From positions 6,661,501-6,725,500 of the forward strand of contig NC_135207.1 in the NCBI RefSeq assembly GCF_050948175.1: 64,000 bases of DNA, written 5' to 3'. The position numbers were made by a program, and so were the translations under genes. The notes beneath the pieces are model-generated. The model saw only the letters and a list, made by a program, of their open reading frames with translations. It was not told the origin of the DNA and searched no databases. Origin of the DNA: Xylocopa sonorina. Taxonomy: Eukaryota; Arthropoda; Insecta; Hymenoptera; Apidae. How positions within the stretch are numbered: the first letter of the stretch is position 1; the number at the start of each line of letters is the position of its first letter. Positions 1 through 12,400 of this stretch are shown piece after piece.

Positions 1-45
1 TTAAGAACTCTCTGAAATTTACTCGAAGAACTCCAGGTATCACAC

Positions 46-463
46 CTTTCCATAATTGAAGAGAGCCTTCTTCGTCAAGTATCGATTCGACCGCTTCATC
101 TCTTCCAAAGCGAGCACCATCCATTCTTCGATCTTTCCATCGGCCAGGACCACGTTCTTGAATTCCATCACCTCTCTCTCGCAAGAGATCAACGCGGTCA
201 CAACCGTGCGTTCGGTATTGTTCAACTCGAAACGAAATTTGTCCAAATTATCGAACATCTTGCCCACGTGTTCTTGGATGGCCGTGGGTAAACCGCTGCC
301 GAGGATGCTCAGCAGCTCGTCGTCGCTAAGGAACGTGAACCGTGGGAAAATTGCTCGTTTTCCGTTCAAGTAGTCCGTCAACGATTTCTGGCACTTGTCC
401 AGCCCTAGGATCATCGCCTCGAACTCTTCCAGCCGACCTTATTTATATTATTACTTATTGCAT

Positions 464-497
<34 letters not shown>

Positions 498-3400
498 ACC
501 TTTACTACCTTTTATACCGAGAAATACCTTTGATCGTGCAACACTCGAGGACGTTCAGCCTCTTCGAGGTGTCCACCATGATCTTCCTGAACGATTTGTC
601 TATTTCGTCAAACTTTTTCGCCTCGTCGGGCAGCTGCATCCTTATGTCGCCACCCACGAATATGCCCTCGAGGTACAACCATTTCCTTTGAAGCTCGATC
701 CAGAGTTCCAGGACCTCGGAGATTGTGTGCATCGTGGTCTCCCATTTTTGAACGGCGTCGAGGAACGGTCCGATGAACTGGGAACCCGCCATGCCATTCA
801 CATTCATCATATTGTCCTCCAGGACTTGATTTAGCTCGTCCACCGGCCCCAGTATAAATCCACGGTCCTCGATGCCTGAAAGTGAAACGTCTCATTCGCT
901 TTCACATTCTTTCTCTCCTTTTCCTTAATGTACAGGGTGCTCCGTTGCAAACGTTTGCTAGCAGCATTTTCCCGTACAAGTGAAAAGTTCTTTTCTTTTA
1001 TATATCAGCGTGCACCTTTGTAATGTTTCACCACGGTGAATTCCATGTGTTTCCACGCTTCGGTTAACTCTCTTAGGCCTCTTTCGATGGCGAGCTCTTT
1101 CACCGCGTTCATTACGATCTCTTTGGCTATTTCCTGGTACTTGCCGAGCTCCATCGCGAACATGTTTTCCAGGGTGAATCTTAACGAAACAAACTAATCG
1201 TGGTAAATCGAGGTAAAGGAAACGGAATTGTTAATCGCGATGAAAACTCACCCCTTCGGCATCCCTATTTCGTAATCTCCCATAGTTTACTGAATAATCT
1301 TTTATTTATACTTATTACTCGTAGATGAACATTATGACAAAAATTCTGTAAGAAGCAAGTTGATTAGACGTTCTGCCTAATTGCAGGACCGTATTTCGTG
1401 ATCGTACAAAATAGAAAGAAAATTCGTCGTAAATAAAAGAAAAGGAAAGAAATTCGCGTTAGAAATCGCGACCATATTTTACCATATTTCGAAAAATCAA
1501 AAAGACACACACATCACCCCATCGTGTACACGTACCACACTCGTTATACATTATTTTTTATCATTATTTTTCATAATTATTTTTCATCAATCACCGTCAC
1601 ACCTGTCTGGGTTCATATCAAAATATCGTCCAGTCTTCTTCATCAATTGCTTCCAATGCCTCTCCCTCATCGCCTCATTTTTCAGTTCGATGAACAGCGG
1701 AACGGAATTCTTGAAACTCTTCATGTTCGCATCCAAGGCCTGTCCAACGGTCAGATTCTTCACGAACTTGGGCAGTTTACGAAATTCTCGAATGAAGTGA
1801 TCCATCCCCTCGATCAACTGTTGAGGGTTCAGGTTCACCCAAAGCGTCTGCGCCCACACGTCCCTCGTGCTCTTTTGCTCCTTGTACAGCTCGTATAGTA
1901 ACTCCATCCCTTCGTATTCCTTCTTCACTTTTAGGAACGTCGAGTAATCGGTCGCCGGCAGGTCGAACAGTATCTCGGAATTTATCAGGCTGAGCCGTCT
2001 CTCTTCGTATTTCGCGATCAGCTTTCCATATTCCTGAACGGAACATTCTCGAAAGTAGCAATTATTTTTTTAAACAAACTCTCGCGCGAGTTACGAACTC
2101 ACGTCCATCTTCTTCAATCCAAGTTCAAGGTCCTCTTGAACACTGCCAGGGCCGTTAACCTCGAAATCATTCGCGAACTCTGCAAGTTCTTCCACGAACC
2201 CATTTATTTGCTCCTGCGTCATGTCTGAGAATCTATCGGAAGTACTCTCGAGAGTCGAAGCTCTGTACAAGGCACCCAAATACAGAGATTCCCAGTCCCG
2301 TTGCAGATTGTACGCCGTTTGCTCGTCTTCCTCGGGGAATGATATATCGTGGCTACGGAACGTTCGAAAAGTTTCCTAAAACGATTTTGATTCTCGATTT
2401 AAGTATCGTTCTAAAACGATACCGATCGATAATAAAACGATATCGATCGCGAACCTGGTAGGTCGTGTAACGAACTTCCGTTTGGATCGCCGCCCGTTTT
2501 ATGTCGGCGATCGCCTGCATCACGGACGTGAAACGATCCAAGCCAGTGATTACCAGCTCCACTTCGGTTCGGAAATTTTCGATCATCTGACTCAAGTCGT
2601 GCATCCCGTGGATCGTTTCGTTTAAAAGGAAATTCCCGAGAATCTGTTTCCATTCTGTTGCGTGTTGCTTCACGCCGGACAACAACAGACCGAGATTGAT
2701 CCTAATTCGACGAAAGCCTATGAATCCGATGAATAAAATCCTAACGATGTGAAATGAAAATGGTCGAGGCATTATTACCGTACACAGTAGAGATCATGGT
2801 GGGACGCCATTTCGGCGACTTCTTCGAGAATACCGTCGTAAAACGTGAACTTCTCGTCGTACTGCAGCAAAGTAGGCGAGGTGGCAGCGTACTTATCAGC
2901 AGCCAGGTTCTTGTCGAACGACCAAAGATTGCTATACTTTTTCCACCTGTGCAGATAGTGCCAACACTCGAGCGCTAATTTATGCGCCGATCTTTGAACC
3001 ATTAGTATATTATCATTGACCACCTACGCAGACGTGTTAGCAGAAAATGATACACTCGACGGAGAACGGTCGTGTTTGAAATGTCGAAACGATTTTATTT
3101 ACCTGAATGCTCATCACATCCTCGAAGAACGTGAACGTCGCGTAACTCTCGGTGTCGTTCTTCCTTTGAGGTTTGCACTCCAAGCAAGTTCCGTGCATCC
3201 ACCTGGGGAACACCTTCAACTCCTCCAGCAAATTCTTCACGTTCTGCAGCACGGTGTTGTAAATTTCGCTGGGGGATGGCCTCAGAACCGCCTCCGAAGC
3301 GATCAGCACGGCGTCCACTTGAAAGATCGGCTTGTAACCGATCAGGCTTTTGTTGAAACACACCAAGTTCCTGATCATACACCTGTACGGTTCGAGTAAT

Positions 3401-6400
3401 TCGTCTTACAAGTTTGTTCGTGATTCGTTAGTCGTTTACATTACATTTGCCGAGGATGGTACGTTACATCAACAGGCCGTGGAATATTTTCCTCTCGTAT
3501 TTCTCGTAAAACAGTTGCATGGCTGGACTTTTACCGGTGAACGTTCCCAGTACGAGGCTCTCCAGTTTTATCAGTATCGGGCTGGTCGACTGGTACATCA
3601 CCGTCATCGCGGTGATTAGATTCGTTCTTCGATTTTGTATCTCGTGGAAGTAGGTCTTTGAAAGTTGACAGACTTTATATTATATACCATGTATATAGTA
3701 TACTTGGCGTATACCTTGCATTGCATCGATTCTCCATTCTCGTACAATTCAGGGGATAGAGAGAACAAGTTGTAAGTCTGAAGCTCCGTATTTATTCTGT
3801 TATCCAGATCAGCCTTCACGTGATTTACTTGATCCACCATCGAGTTTAGATTTTTCAACAGTTTCTCGCAGCTTTGAGCGTAGTCGGTAATGTTCAAAGA
3901 GTTCCAGTTGAAACGCATCACTCCAGGCTGAATATACTTTTCAATCTCCAATAGTGTGTTTCTTAGCAATTGTATCTGTAACGTAAAAGAAGCAGCAATT
4001 CACTAAGAGATTCCATTAAAACTAACTTAACTACCTACTAAGTACTCGATGCTTACATCCGCTTTATCCATTTTATCGATCATTTCGTTGTATTGATCGA
4101 TCACTCGTTGCATAATTTCGAGGTCTCTTCTCAGTCGATCTTTCTGAATACTGGCGTCCTTCACTATAGGTGACAATTCGAAACCTAATTGCTCCATCAA
4201 TTCAGCCTGCGATGAACAAATCAATGTGTCACGTGAAACGACGACCGACGACAGAGAAGATGGATATACCTCGTGAATAATTTCAAAGACATCCCAGTCG
4301 AAGTTCAGTTCGAATCGAAGCTGGCACTCGACGAGAATCGAGCCGCTCATAAATTCTGTCCAAGTGATTTTCGTCCCTTGAAGAGGTTGCTTTTCCGAGG
4401 AGGATACATAGGATTTTTGATCCCTGTGGGATGCCAGCGACCCTTTCGTCTCAGCCTTCGCGTCCAATTTAACTAGCCCCTTGGTTCCTCCGGAACTACC
4501 CGTTTCTATATGAAAAAAAAAGAAATAAAAAAAATTCACGAATAATATCGATATCAGGAATCAGAAATCAGGAGCATCTCGAGCGTTTAATCACCGATGC
4601 TTGGTTTGGATATCGCAGGCTCGGTTTTTTGGAGCGATCCTTGAGGAGTCGATCCTGGAGATCCAAAGTCTTTGTTTCTCGCCTTTTTCGAGATGTGAAT
4701 TGTTTCGAGATTCTTTGCGCTTTGCAATTTCTCAGCGTCCGGGAACGTTAATAAACCTGAAATCAATTGAAATCACTGTCGTTCCTACCACGACGATCGG
4801 ATCGAATTTGATTTTCGAAAATATAGAAGATGGTTAACCTTTGTCCGGTTCGGAGCGTACCATCCTCAGGATGCTCCTCTTCATCGTGTTCATCACGACG
4901 AATTGTGCCCTGTCTGCCCAAGACTGAAACTTGAATTCCTCGTACCCTTTCATCTGTTTAGCTATTTCGTAATATTGACCGAAAGCTAGAACTTTCAGCT
5001 TGCTGTGCTTTAATTCTGGAACGTTTTGGAGGGTCAACACTGGTCTTCTCAGACGGTGGAACAATTGCCTGACCCAATATATGGCACCAGCCATTGGTGG
5101 GTGATACGTTAGCAGCGGAGGTCGTCGTTTTCCTATATCATTAATATCTTAACCGTTTCAACGAGCACGTTGAAATGTTCAATAATGTTAAAAGCTCTCT
5201 GCTTTTTATTACCTCTGTTGAATAATCCTTCGACGATACTGACTTCCTTGCTGAACTGTTGCATGATAACGTCAAACTTTCTTAGCAGCTGCTTTCGTAT
5301 AGTAGCCCTAGTCTTGGTCTCCTTGAACTTTAACAGCATCTTTAACGCGTCCTCCGCGTTGATCAATACCATGAAGCACTCGTCGATAAAGAACTTGGCC
5401 TCGTTCTCGAGGTAATGAACCTCCTCGTAGAATAACGACATGGTAGCCTCCCAGTTCTCCTTGTTGAACTCGTCGAAGATGTTGTAATCCGCATCCAGAA
5501 TCGGGACCATCAGTCTGTCGACTCGTTTAATTATAGTGTCGATCTGCGCTGGGTCGCTGATGATCGATTTCAAGTAATCCCCGAAGATGTTGTGGAAATC
5601 TTGGAGCACCCCAGCGACCTGGTTCAAACCGTCGCAGACCTCAGCTATATACTCGGTTCCTTTGAATAACCGATTCTGATCAAACTCCCATCGCGTCCCT
5701 TTCCCGGACAGCTCGATGTCCTCTCGATTCTTCAGGTAGGACTGCTTCCAGCTCTTCAGCATCGCGCGGCCTTCTCCCGTCTTCCGCAGAATCACGTTCA
5801 AAGGTTTCCTTTCTCGAAAATACGAAATATCATCGAATCGGTTGGGTTTCATCCGCGAAACGATTCTGAACAATCTGATAATAATCTACTTGAAAAGATC
5901 GTGGATGGACAAATGGTTTACGACACTTTGACAGAGTTGCCATGAAATCCTTTCCAACAGGCCCATCATTTTCTCCTCGTTAGAGTAGTAGCCCGAGAGT
6001 ATCCAAATCATTCTTAACCCCTCCGTCAGCGGAGGGATCGCCCGATTGATCGTTCTGAAGCAGTCCGACTCTGTCATTAGCTGGAACAAGCGTATCAATC
6101 GCACGTATTATTTAACGAGCTCCTTCTCCGATCTATACTACCTTTAAGTGTCTGGTGACAGTCAGCAAGAATCGATTATTGTCTCTGGCTTCCGTGTAAA
6201 CTCTCCACAGGTCGGAGTAGAAGTATTCGAAATTTGAAGCGATCGGCGAAAGCATCTTGTTCAATAGTTGCAAAATCCGTTTCGCCACGGGCGTCTTTAA
6301 TTGTTCCACGAGCATCAATAATCCTGTCTCGCGATCCTGCCAGTAATCACACTCGGCCAGCGGACCTTTACCTTGCGGCATTCTTATTTGAAACGATTCC

Positions 6401-8661
6401 AAAACCTGTTATCATTATTTGTTTAATTATTTTTTTTTTTTTTTTTTTTTTTCACCGTTGCACGAGAATCACCGATTCACCTTCTCTATGTGCACTCCCC
6501 AGGACATGAGCACCTCTTCGAGTTGCTCGATTACTCGCTTGTTCTTCTCCAACGTTTCGTCGGTGATGTTCGGATCATCGAGTTCCGGAATGTTTGGCAT
6601 TGTAAGCAAAATATCGCCTTCGATATGTTCCAGCGTCCTAACGGGCAAGTGGAGAAATGAAATTTTTGCATCTTTATTCATCGAAAAATCGAAGCTACGC
6701 CGATTTCGATACAAATTTACTAACCACTCGACGTTTTTTATCAATTTGTCCAAATAGCGCAAAATTTCGTTCTTAGTCTGATCGATCGACACGTGCTTCT
6801 CCGGTGGTTCCGCGGTATCTCGATCTGCTCTACTAGCTCTATCGTCGAAACTCACCACGGACATCTTCACAGACTTTGATTTCACTTTGCTCTCCCTCTC
6901 TACATCCGGGGACTTGTAAAACTGGACGAAACTCGGTGCCGTCAGATCCCGTTTTTCTTCACCGGCTTCGTCTTCGTCTTGATCTTCACCGCGTAGCCTC
7001 GTAGCCCCCATTTTAGCCACCACAATGGACGCTCTACGAAATTCCGACGGCCTTTTGAACAGCGAGCTCTAGTCGACAGATTTGGAAAGTTGCACAGATC
7101 ATTTCGCCTCGTTTCGCTTCATTTTCTTTCCTATTGCTTACGTACTCGAGTCGCTATGATCTCCGTTAGACTTGGAACACCTTCACCGATATCGGAGTCA
7201 ATCACTTCCTCTTTGTAAGCTTCTGCGAGCTGAGGTCCTTTGAACTGAGAATCTATCAGTGGTTTAAATACCTGGACAGAAAATAAAAAAAAATCGAGTT
7301 TCTTTAATCTCTTCTCAAATCTTAACGAGTTATCATTGAGTAGTGGTACTTCGACGAGCATCCTGTTCAAAGAAACCAAAAGCTTCCCCTGCAAATTTCC
7401 AACCGCAAGGTAACGCGTGATCTGATCAAGACATTCCTCGTAGGAATCAAAATTTGGCACACCCTCGTCGGTCGTCCTCAGGAAGTAGAACAATGTGACG
7501 TCTTGCAGATCCATTCTGGTGCCATCTATTTCGCCGCAGATCATGTCAAGTATCGGAGTTTTTCGAACCCTTTCCACCAGTTTCTACAATTTATTTGACA
7601 CCATTTTCCTTTCCGTATTTAAATTCAGTCGAGACAAGTACCTTTTTCTTGACGTATTTGTGCTCTTCTCCTGGTGGCGGTGGAACCAGGATTGACTTGT
7701 CTAGAAGAAGAATTTCAAGGAGATGCATAAACTTTCAAATAATCTCTATATCGAGCACTTTACCAGTATCGTCTCCTCTTTTGGCTATGGTATCACCGCT
7801 TCCAGTTTCTCTCGCTTCCTTCGACTCCTTAAACTCGATCGACTCTTGCCGTTCAACGTTCTCGTCTTCTTCCTCCTCGTCGGCGTCTTCGAGTTCCTCG
7901 TCGCTGGGGCCACTTATCGTCGACTTTTGCTCCGATCGAATCGTCGTCGCGGACTCCTCCAATTGACGGAGGAGTGCCAGCGGGTCGACCTTTGATACCT
8001 TCGCTTTGCTTTTCTTAAACTTCTTCCTCTTCTTCTCCTTCGCTAATTCGAATTTCGATGCTTTCCCTGTTAATAGTTTTAATCGATCCATTAATCGAAG
8101 TACTATCCGCGCGATTCTCTTCCTTGCAGGGAAAAAAAGGGGAAGAAAGATATGGATAGGACGCTTACTTTCCCAGAATGGAACTTCTTCCTGGACGATT
8201 TCAGTTAGATAAGTGCAGTAGAAGAAGATCACCTTTCTCTCGAGATCGGTCACGCCATAAATATCGAGTATCAAAAAATTCAGCAGCTTGTCCTCCAAGT
8301 ATCGATCGTTCGCCTAACGTTTCGACGAATAATAATTTAGACCTTTGGAGATGATACTAATGATAATTCTACTTGAAATGATAATGTCAAATCGAAATTT
8401 ACGTTTAAAAGTTTGTAGAAGAGAAGCTCGTGACCGGTTATTCCCAGAAATTTCATCACTTTGTCTCGTATCCATCTGATACTGCGAAATGTAATTATTT
8501 ATTTTATTCCATTGGAAAGCGAACGATCGAAATAAAATGTTCTGTTATTACCGATAGTCCATGTGCACCACAGAATGTCTACTTGCTACATCGTCATCGA
8601 GATCGGTATCTCCTTCGTTTACGACGTCTGTTCTTTTTATCTCCGTCTTTGATTCTTCCAT
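46..8661 (-). CDS. Dnah10: Dynein axonemal heavy chain 10, N-terminal part (left edge truncated)
   Basis: Heavy chain of an inner-arm axonemal dynein, which powers sperm flagella and the cilia of insect mechanosensory neurons. Twenty-five exons are visible, read downward: 8661-8552, 8481-8403, 8313-8169, 8066-7764, 7700-7642, 7583-7350, 7271-7146, 7068-6481, 6405-6142, 6080-5890, 5874-5213, 5132-4839, 4756-4595, 4505-4270, 4206-4057, 3975-3715, 3655-3468, 3382-3103, 3023-2779, 2701-2455, 2375-2103, 2033-1603, 1179-1016, 875-528, 437-46. Phases close throughout and give 2144 codons. The start MEESKTEIKRTD lies in a short acidic first exon. The tail N1 region runs through the middle exons (PPMAGAIYWVRQLFHR). 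The N2 linker fills the last ones (RKWLYLEGIFVGGDIRMQLP; LDKCQKSLTDYLNGKRAIFP), and these linker motifs match DNAH10 better than other axonemal chains. The AAA+ motor and stalk lie beyond the left edge. Acidic and lysine-rich inserts in exons 4 and 13-14 look lineage-specific. Family very sure; the DNAH10 class is likely. Confidence 0.9.
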
Positions 8662-9459
8662 CTTTGAAAATATTAGCGTTAACCTTTACACACACTCCAA
8701 CTTTACACCCTGAATTGATTAAACATGGACGATCCGCGAGTATTTTCGTGCGTATCGATGTTGCCATGGCAGGCAAACAAAGTTGTACGCGCAAAGAAAC
8801 GATGGAATAGCAAACAATTCTTTTCGATGAAATAATTAATTTCTTAATTGAAACTTTATGCTAGATAATGGAAAGGAGTTTTATTCGCAACGAAGGAGTA
8901 TATTTAAAAAAAACTCGTTACACTGTTGGGTTACATAAGGTACAGTTGAATAGTCGTACAGTATTTTTTGCTATTGCTCGTAATACACACATACATCGAC
9001 GCACACATCTACGAATCTACTACGTATCGCTTTTATATCGAAACCCTGTTCCTTGTCATTGGTAGGATACGAAGTTGGTAATAAAATAATTTCATTTCTT
9101 CAAGCAATTCCTTCATCGTTACAATCGAATGAAAACAGAATTACCTCCTGAAGGCCAATTAGACAATTTACAATTATATTATTATTCTATACATGTTACA
9201 GCTAGATCTATCTTAAAACGAGAATTTTACAAGTGCTTCGTTACTATGTTAGTTGCTCTAATTACAACCAAGAGTATTCTAAAGAGAAGCTAATTACACA
9301 CGCGTAACCTTCCTTCCCTCGTTCAAACTTCTTCACCTTCTAATCGCGATTACAATGATCATTTCTCATAGAATCGGAAATTTGAAGCAAACAGAAAGTT
9401 GAAGAAGGATAAGATTGGACAGCAAGACATCACAGATTTGATCACTCTAAAGCTAAGTT
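8662..9459. other. Spacer: dynein promoter side and CPAP1 3'UTR
   Basis: About 800 bases between two minus-strand genes. The right part should be the 3'UTR of the chitin-binding gene and the left part the 5' flank of the dynein gene. I see no further gene. Confidence 0.5.
8880..8885 (-). terminator. Candidate poly(A) signal of the CPAP1-like gene
   Basis: AATAAA on the minus strand, 575 bases past the stop codon and just before the dynein 5' end. It is the clearest canonical signal in this spacer. Confidence 0.4.
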
Positions 9460-12400
9460 TTAAATCTTTCCTAAAGTTTCGTTCCTCTTCAGAATCGTCT
9501 CCTTCTTCTCGCTTTCCGCTGTCTGCGGTTCGATCAATCCCCCCAGGACAGCCTCGACGTACTCCTCCCTCCCCTCGTCGGTATCGAGGGAAAACCCGAT
9601 CGATGGTAAGAACTCTGTCTTGACGACTGTCTTCGCGGACTCTGTGGTAAGGGTGGCAAGAGTCTTCGGCGTGGAAGTGGTAGCGAGAACGGTCGAGGCG
9701 GTGGTAGCCTCGGTCGTTTCGGGTCCACCTTCCTTCCCGTAAACCGGTTGTCCAAAGTTCTGCGCCAATTCACCTAGAATCTCCTCTTTCGATCGAGGAA
9801 GGAAAGTACTCGACTCTCTGGGATCGATCCGCTCGACTCGGGAATGAGACTTCGGTTCTGCTGCTACCAGAGTGCCCGCGATAGAAAATGGCCGGGGAAC
9901 TCGGTCCAGTTTCAGTAACTCGGACATCAATTGAAGAAGACTGACCGTATTCGTCGAGTCATTGCCGAACAGTCGAGACTGATCTCCGTTCTCCACAGCA
10001 GTTCTCATTGCAGTAGTATCCATTTTCTCCATTTCTCCTACCACTTCTGGCATGCGATGGATCTCTGGCTCCACAGACTTGATCACCTCCAACCGGTGCT
10101 CTTTGTCGTTTAGGGTCGAGGTTTCTTTCCCGTGTTGGGCTACCAACTTGCTGATCAAGTCCTCCCCAGACGGAACCAGATCTTCACCTTTGTTCACTGT
10201 TAACGTTACTTGATAGGGTGAGTTATTTTTCTCGATCGTCTCCTCGATTTGTTTTAGAGTCTCCGGTCTGATGGACCCGAAGAAAGCATTCACCGCAGTC
10301 GAAGCTTCTATATCGCTCTTTTCGCTCTCAATCTTTGGTTCCTCTGCGTTTCTGGGGGTAACAGCCCTCCAAGTTGACTCCGACGAGTTCTCTTCGAACG
10401 GTTTAACCGTTGAACTGACACCCGAAGAGTAATTCGCAGTCCTCTGCTCGACATCGGTCTCGCCGCTATTTAAATTAAAATAATTATCCAACTGTTCGGG
10501 GTCGCCCGAAGGACCTGCGTTAGCATGGTTACTCGTCGCGCCCAAGTTTTCGTCGGGGGAGGAAGTCGAAGGTTGCTCGACGTACTCGTCGGAATAGGTA
10601 CTCTTCGTTCCCGAATACGGCCCATCGTGCAAGGTCGAGTAACGAATCAGCAAACTGGGTACTTCGGACAGATCCGGCACCTTTATCTGGAATTTAGTTT
10701 TTTCAAGGGGTTTTAGGAGCTCGGCTGGTCTGGAGGTGTGGGGGTCGTTCGAAAGTTCAGGATCGACGTTGGTTTCATTGTACCGATCGCTTGGACCATT
10801 TAACGATACCGAAGAGCCGAGAGTATCGCGAGTACTCGTCGTGCTCGCCTTTATAGTACTTTCTATAACCGATGGGGTGGTTGAAGGTACGTTAAAAACG
10901 TTGGTCGCGTCGCCTGAAATTTCTTCCCGATCAGCTTTCTTCTCTCTTTGATCGTTTCTTTGGTATCGTTCAGTTGTCTCCCTTTGCCTCGGTTCACCAG
11001 TTTTATACGAATCAGCGGACGGTGGTTCAATCGATTGCTCGAACTGTTCTTTCGTTTCATGGTTCGCAGGATTCTGATCCTGAACGGAGATCTCTCTGAA
11101 CGATTGGCGCAACGCTTGGCCCAGACCGATGCTACCCCTGGTTTCAAACTCATCGACGGTTCCATCGTTTCTGTAAACGGCCGACAAAGGACTTGTTCCA
11201 TTCAACGCTCCAGTTCGATTCGAATCGAAGTCGGCAACTCTGACTTGGAACCTCTCCCTGGACTGTCCGAGACTTCTGCTCTCCTCGCTATCGGAGTCCT
11301 CGTAATCGTCCTCGTAACTTTCTTGCCTGAAACTGTGATCGTCATCGTTCGAGAACACTCTGGTCGGCGGGGTGACGAAGCTTTTCGTCCTGCTGCGCGA
11401 GAAATAATAGTCGCTGCTGTCTATCACCTGATCCAGCTTGTTGTAGGCCAAGGTAGACGGTCTGAAAGTGGTGGGAACCGTCGGGGAGTAGAATCTTCTA
11501 GTGGTAGTGGTTACAGTGGGCACCGTGGGCGCGTACGACGGTTGGAACTGATCGGTGAACTCGTTCTTCTTCCTTTGGGGATCGTTAATCTTTTGCACGC
11601 GAACTATCGGCGAATCTTCGTACGGAGAGCCGGATTTGTCGCCAGGGTAGAATTTCTCTTGATAGTTCCGACTGTGCTCGAATTTTTTGCCCTTCAGCTG
11701 ATACGGTGGGAGGAAATCCCTACTGACAGGCCTAGGATAGTCCTCGAAGTTGGCCTTTAGGTCGTTTCCGTTCGCGTCCACCGGTGAATAGTCTATAATT
11801 GGTGGTGGACTCCTTTGGTAGTCAACCACGATCCCCGTTCGGTCGGGGTCGACCAGACCGTCCTTGGTCACGTCTGTCCCCGATTGAAGGCTGATCATGG
11901 CGTAGGCGTTTCGAATCATCTCGTCGTCGTCTTGCTGGTAACTGTTCCGGTTCACGTCTATGTACTTGCCACTGGCGGAACAGTCGACTTTGGTCCACCA
12001 ATCGCAGGTGAGCAGCTTCTGGCTGAACGTCGAGCCTATCGGGCAGAGGAACGAGGAGACCAGCACGTCGTGGCATACGTGGAACACTTGGCATCCGGCA
12101 ACCTCGTCCGCGTAGTAACCTGCGGAAAATCGAATATTTTCCTCTGAATCTTACTCTGCTAAAGTAAGTTTCCGTAATGGCGACTATTACTCAATCGAAA
12201 CTAGTTAGCCCATTACCCTAACGATCGACTTTTATCGTCCTCCTACCGATTAAACGTGTTTCCCCTTCCCCAGTTTTTGCGTCGAATAACCACGAAACGG
12301 GCAATGTTCACGTTCGACGAACATTACGTAAGGGAACGCGGTGCGTCGTTTCTATGCGCGTCCAGCATCCTGCCGCTCTTTCCCGCCTTTCAAATTATCT

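Noticed and set aside
1234..1295. Possible extra dynein exon in the intron between 1603 and 1179
   Set aside because: The direct junction 1603 to 1179 restores the conserved dynein reading across FDMNPDRFTLENMFAMEL in phase. Adding the segment breaks the motif.
10948..11760. 270-codon open frame on the plus strand
   Set aside because: It lies wholly antisense to the large CPAP1 exon, whose frame has a CBM14 domain and correct splicing. GC-rich, stop-poor antisense sequence explains it.
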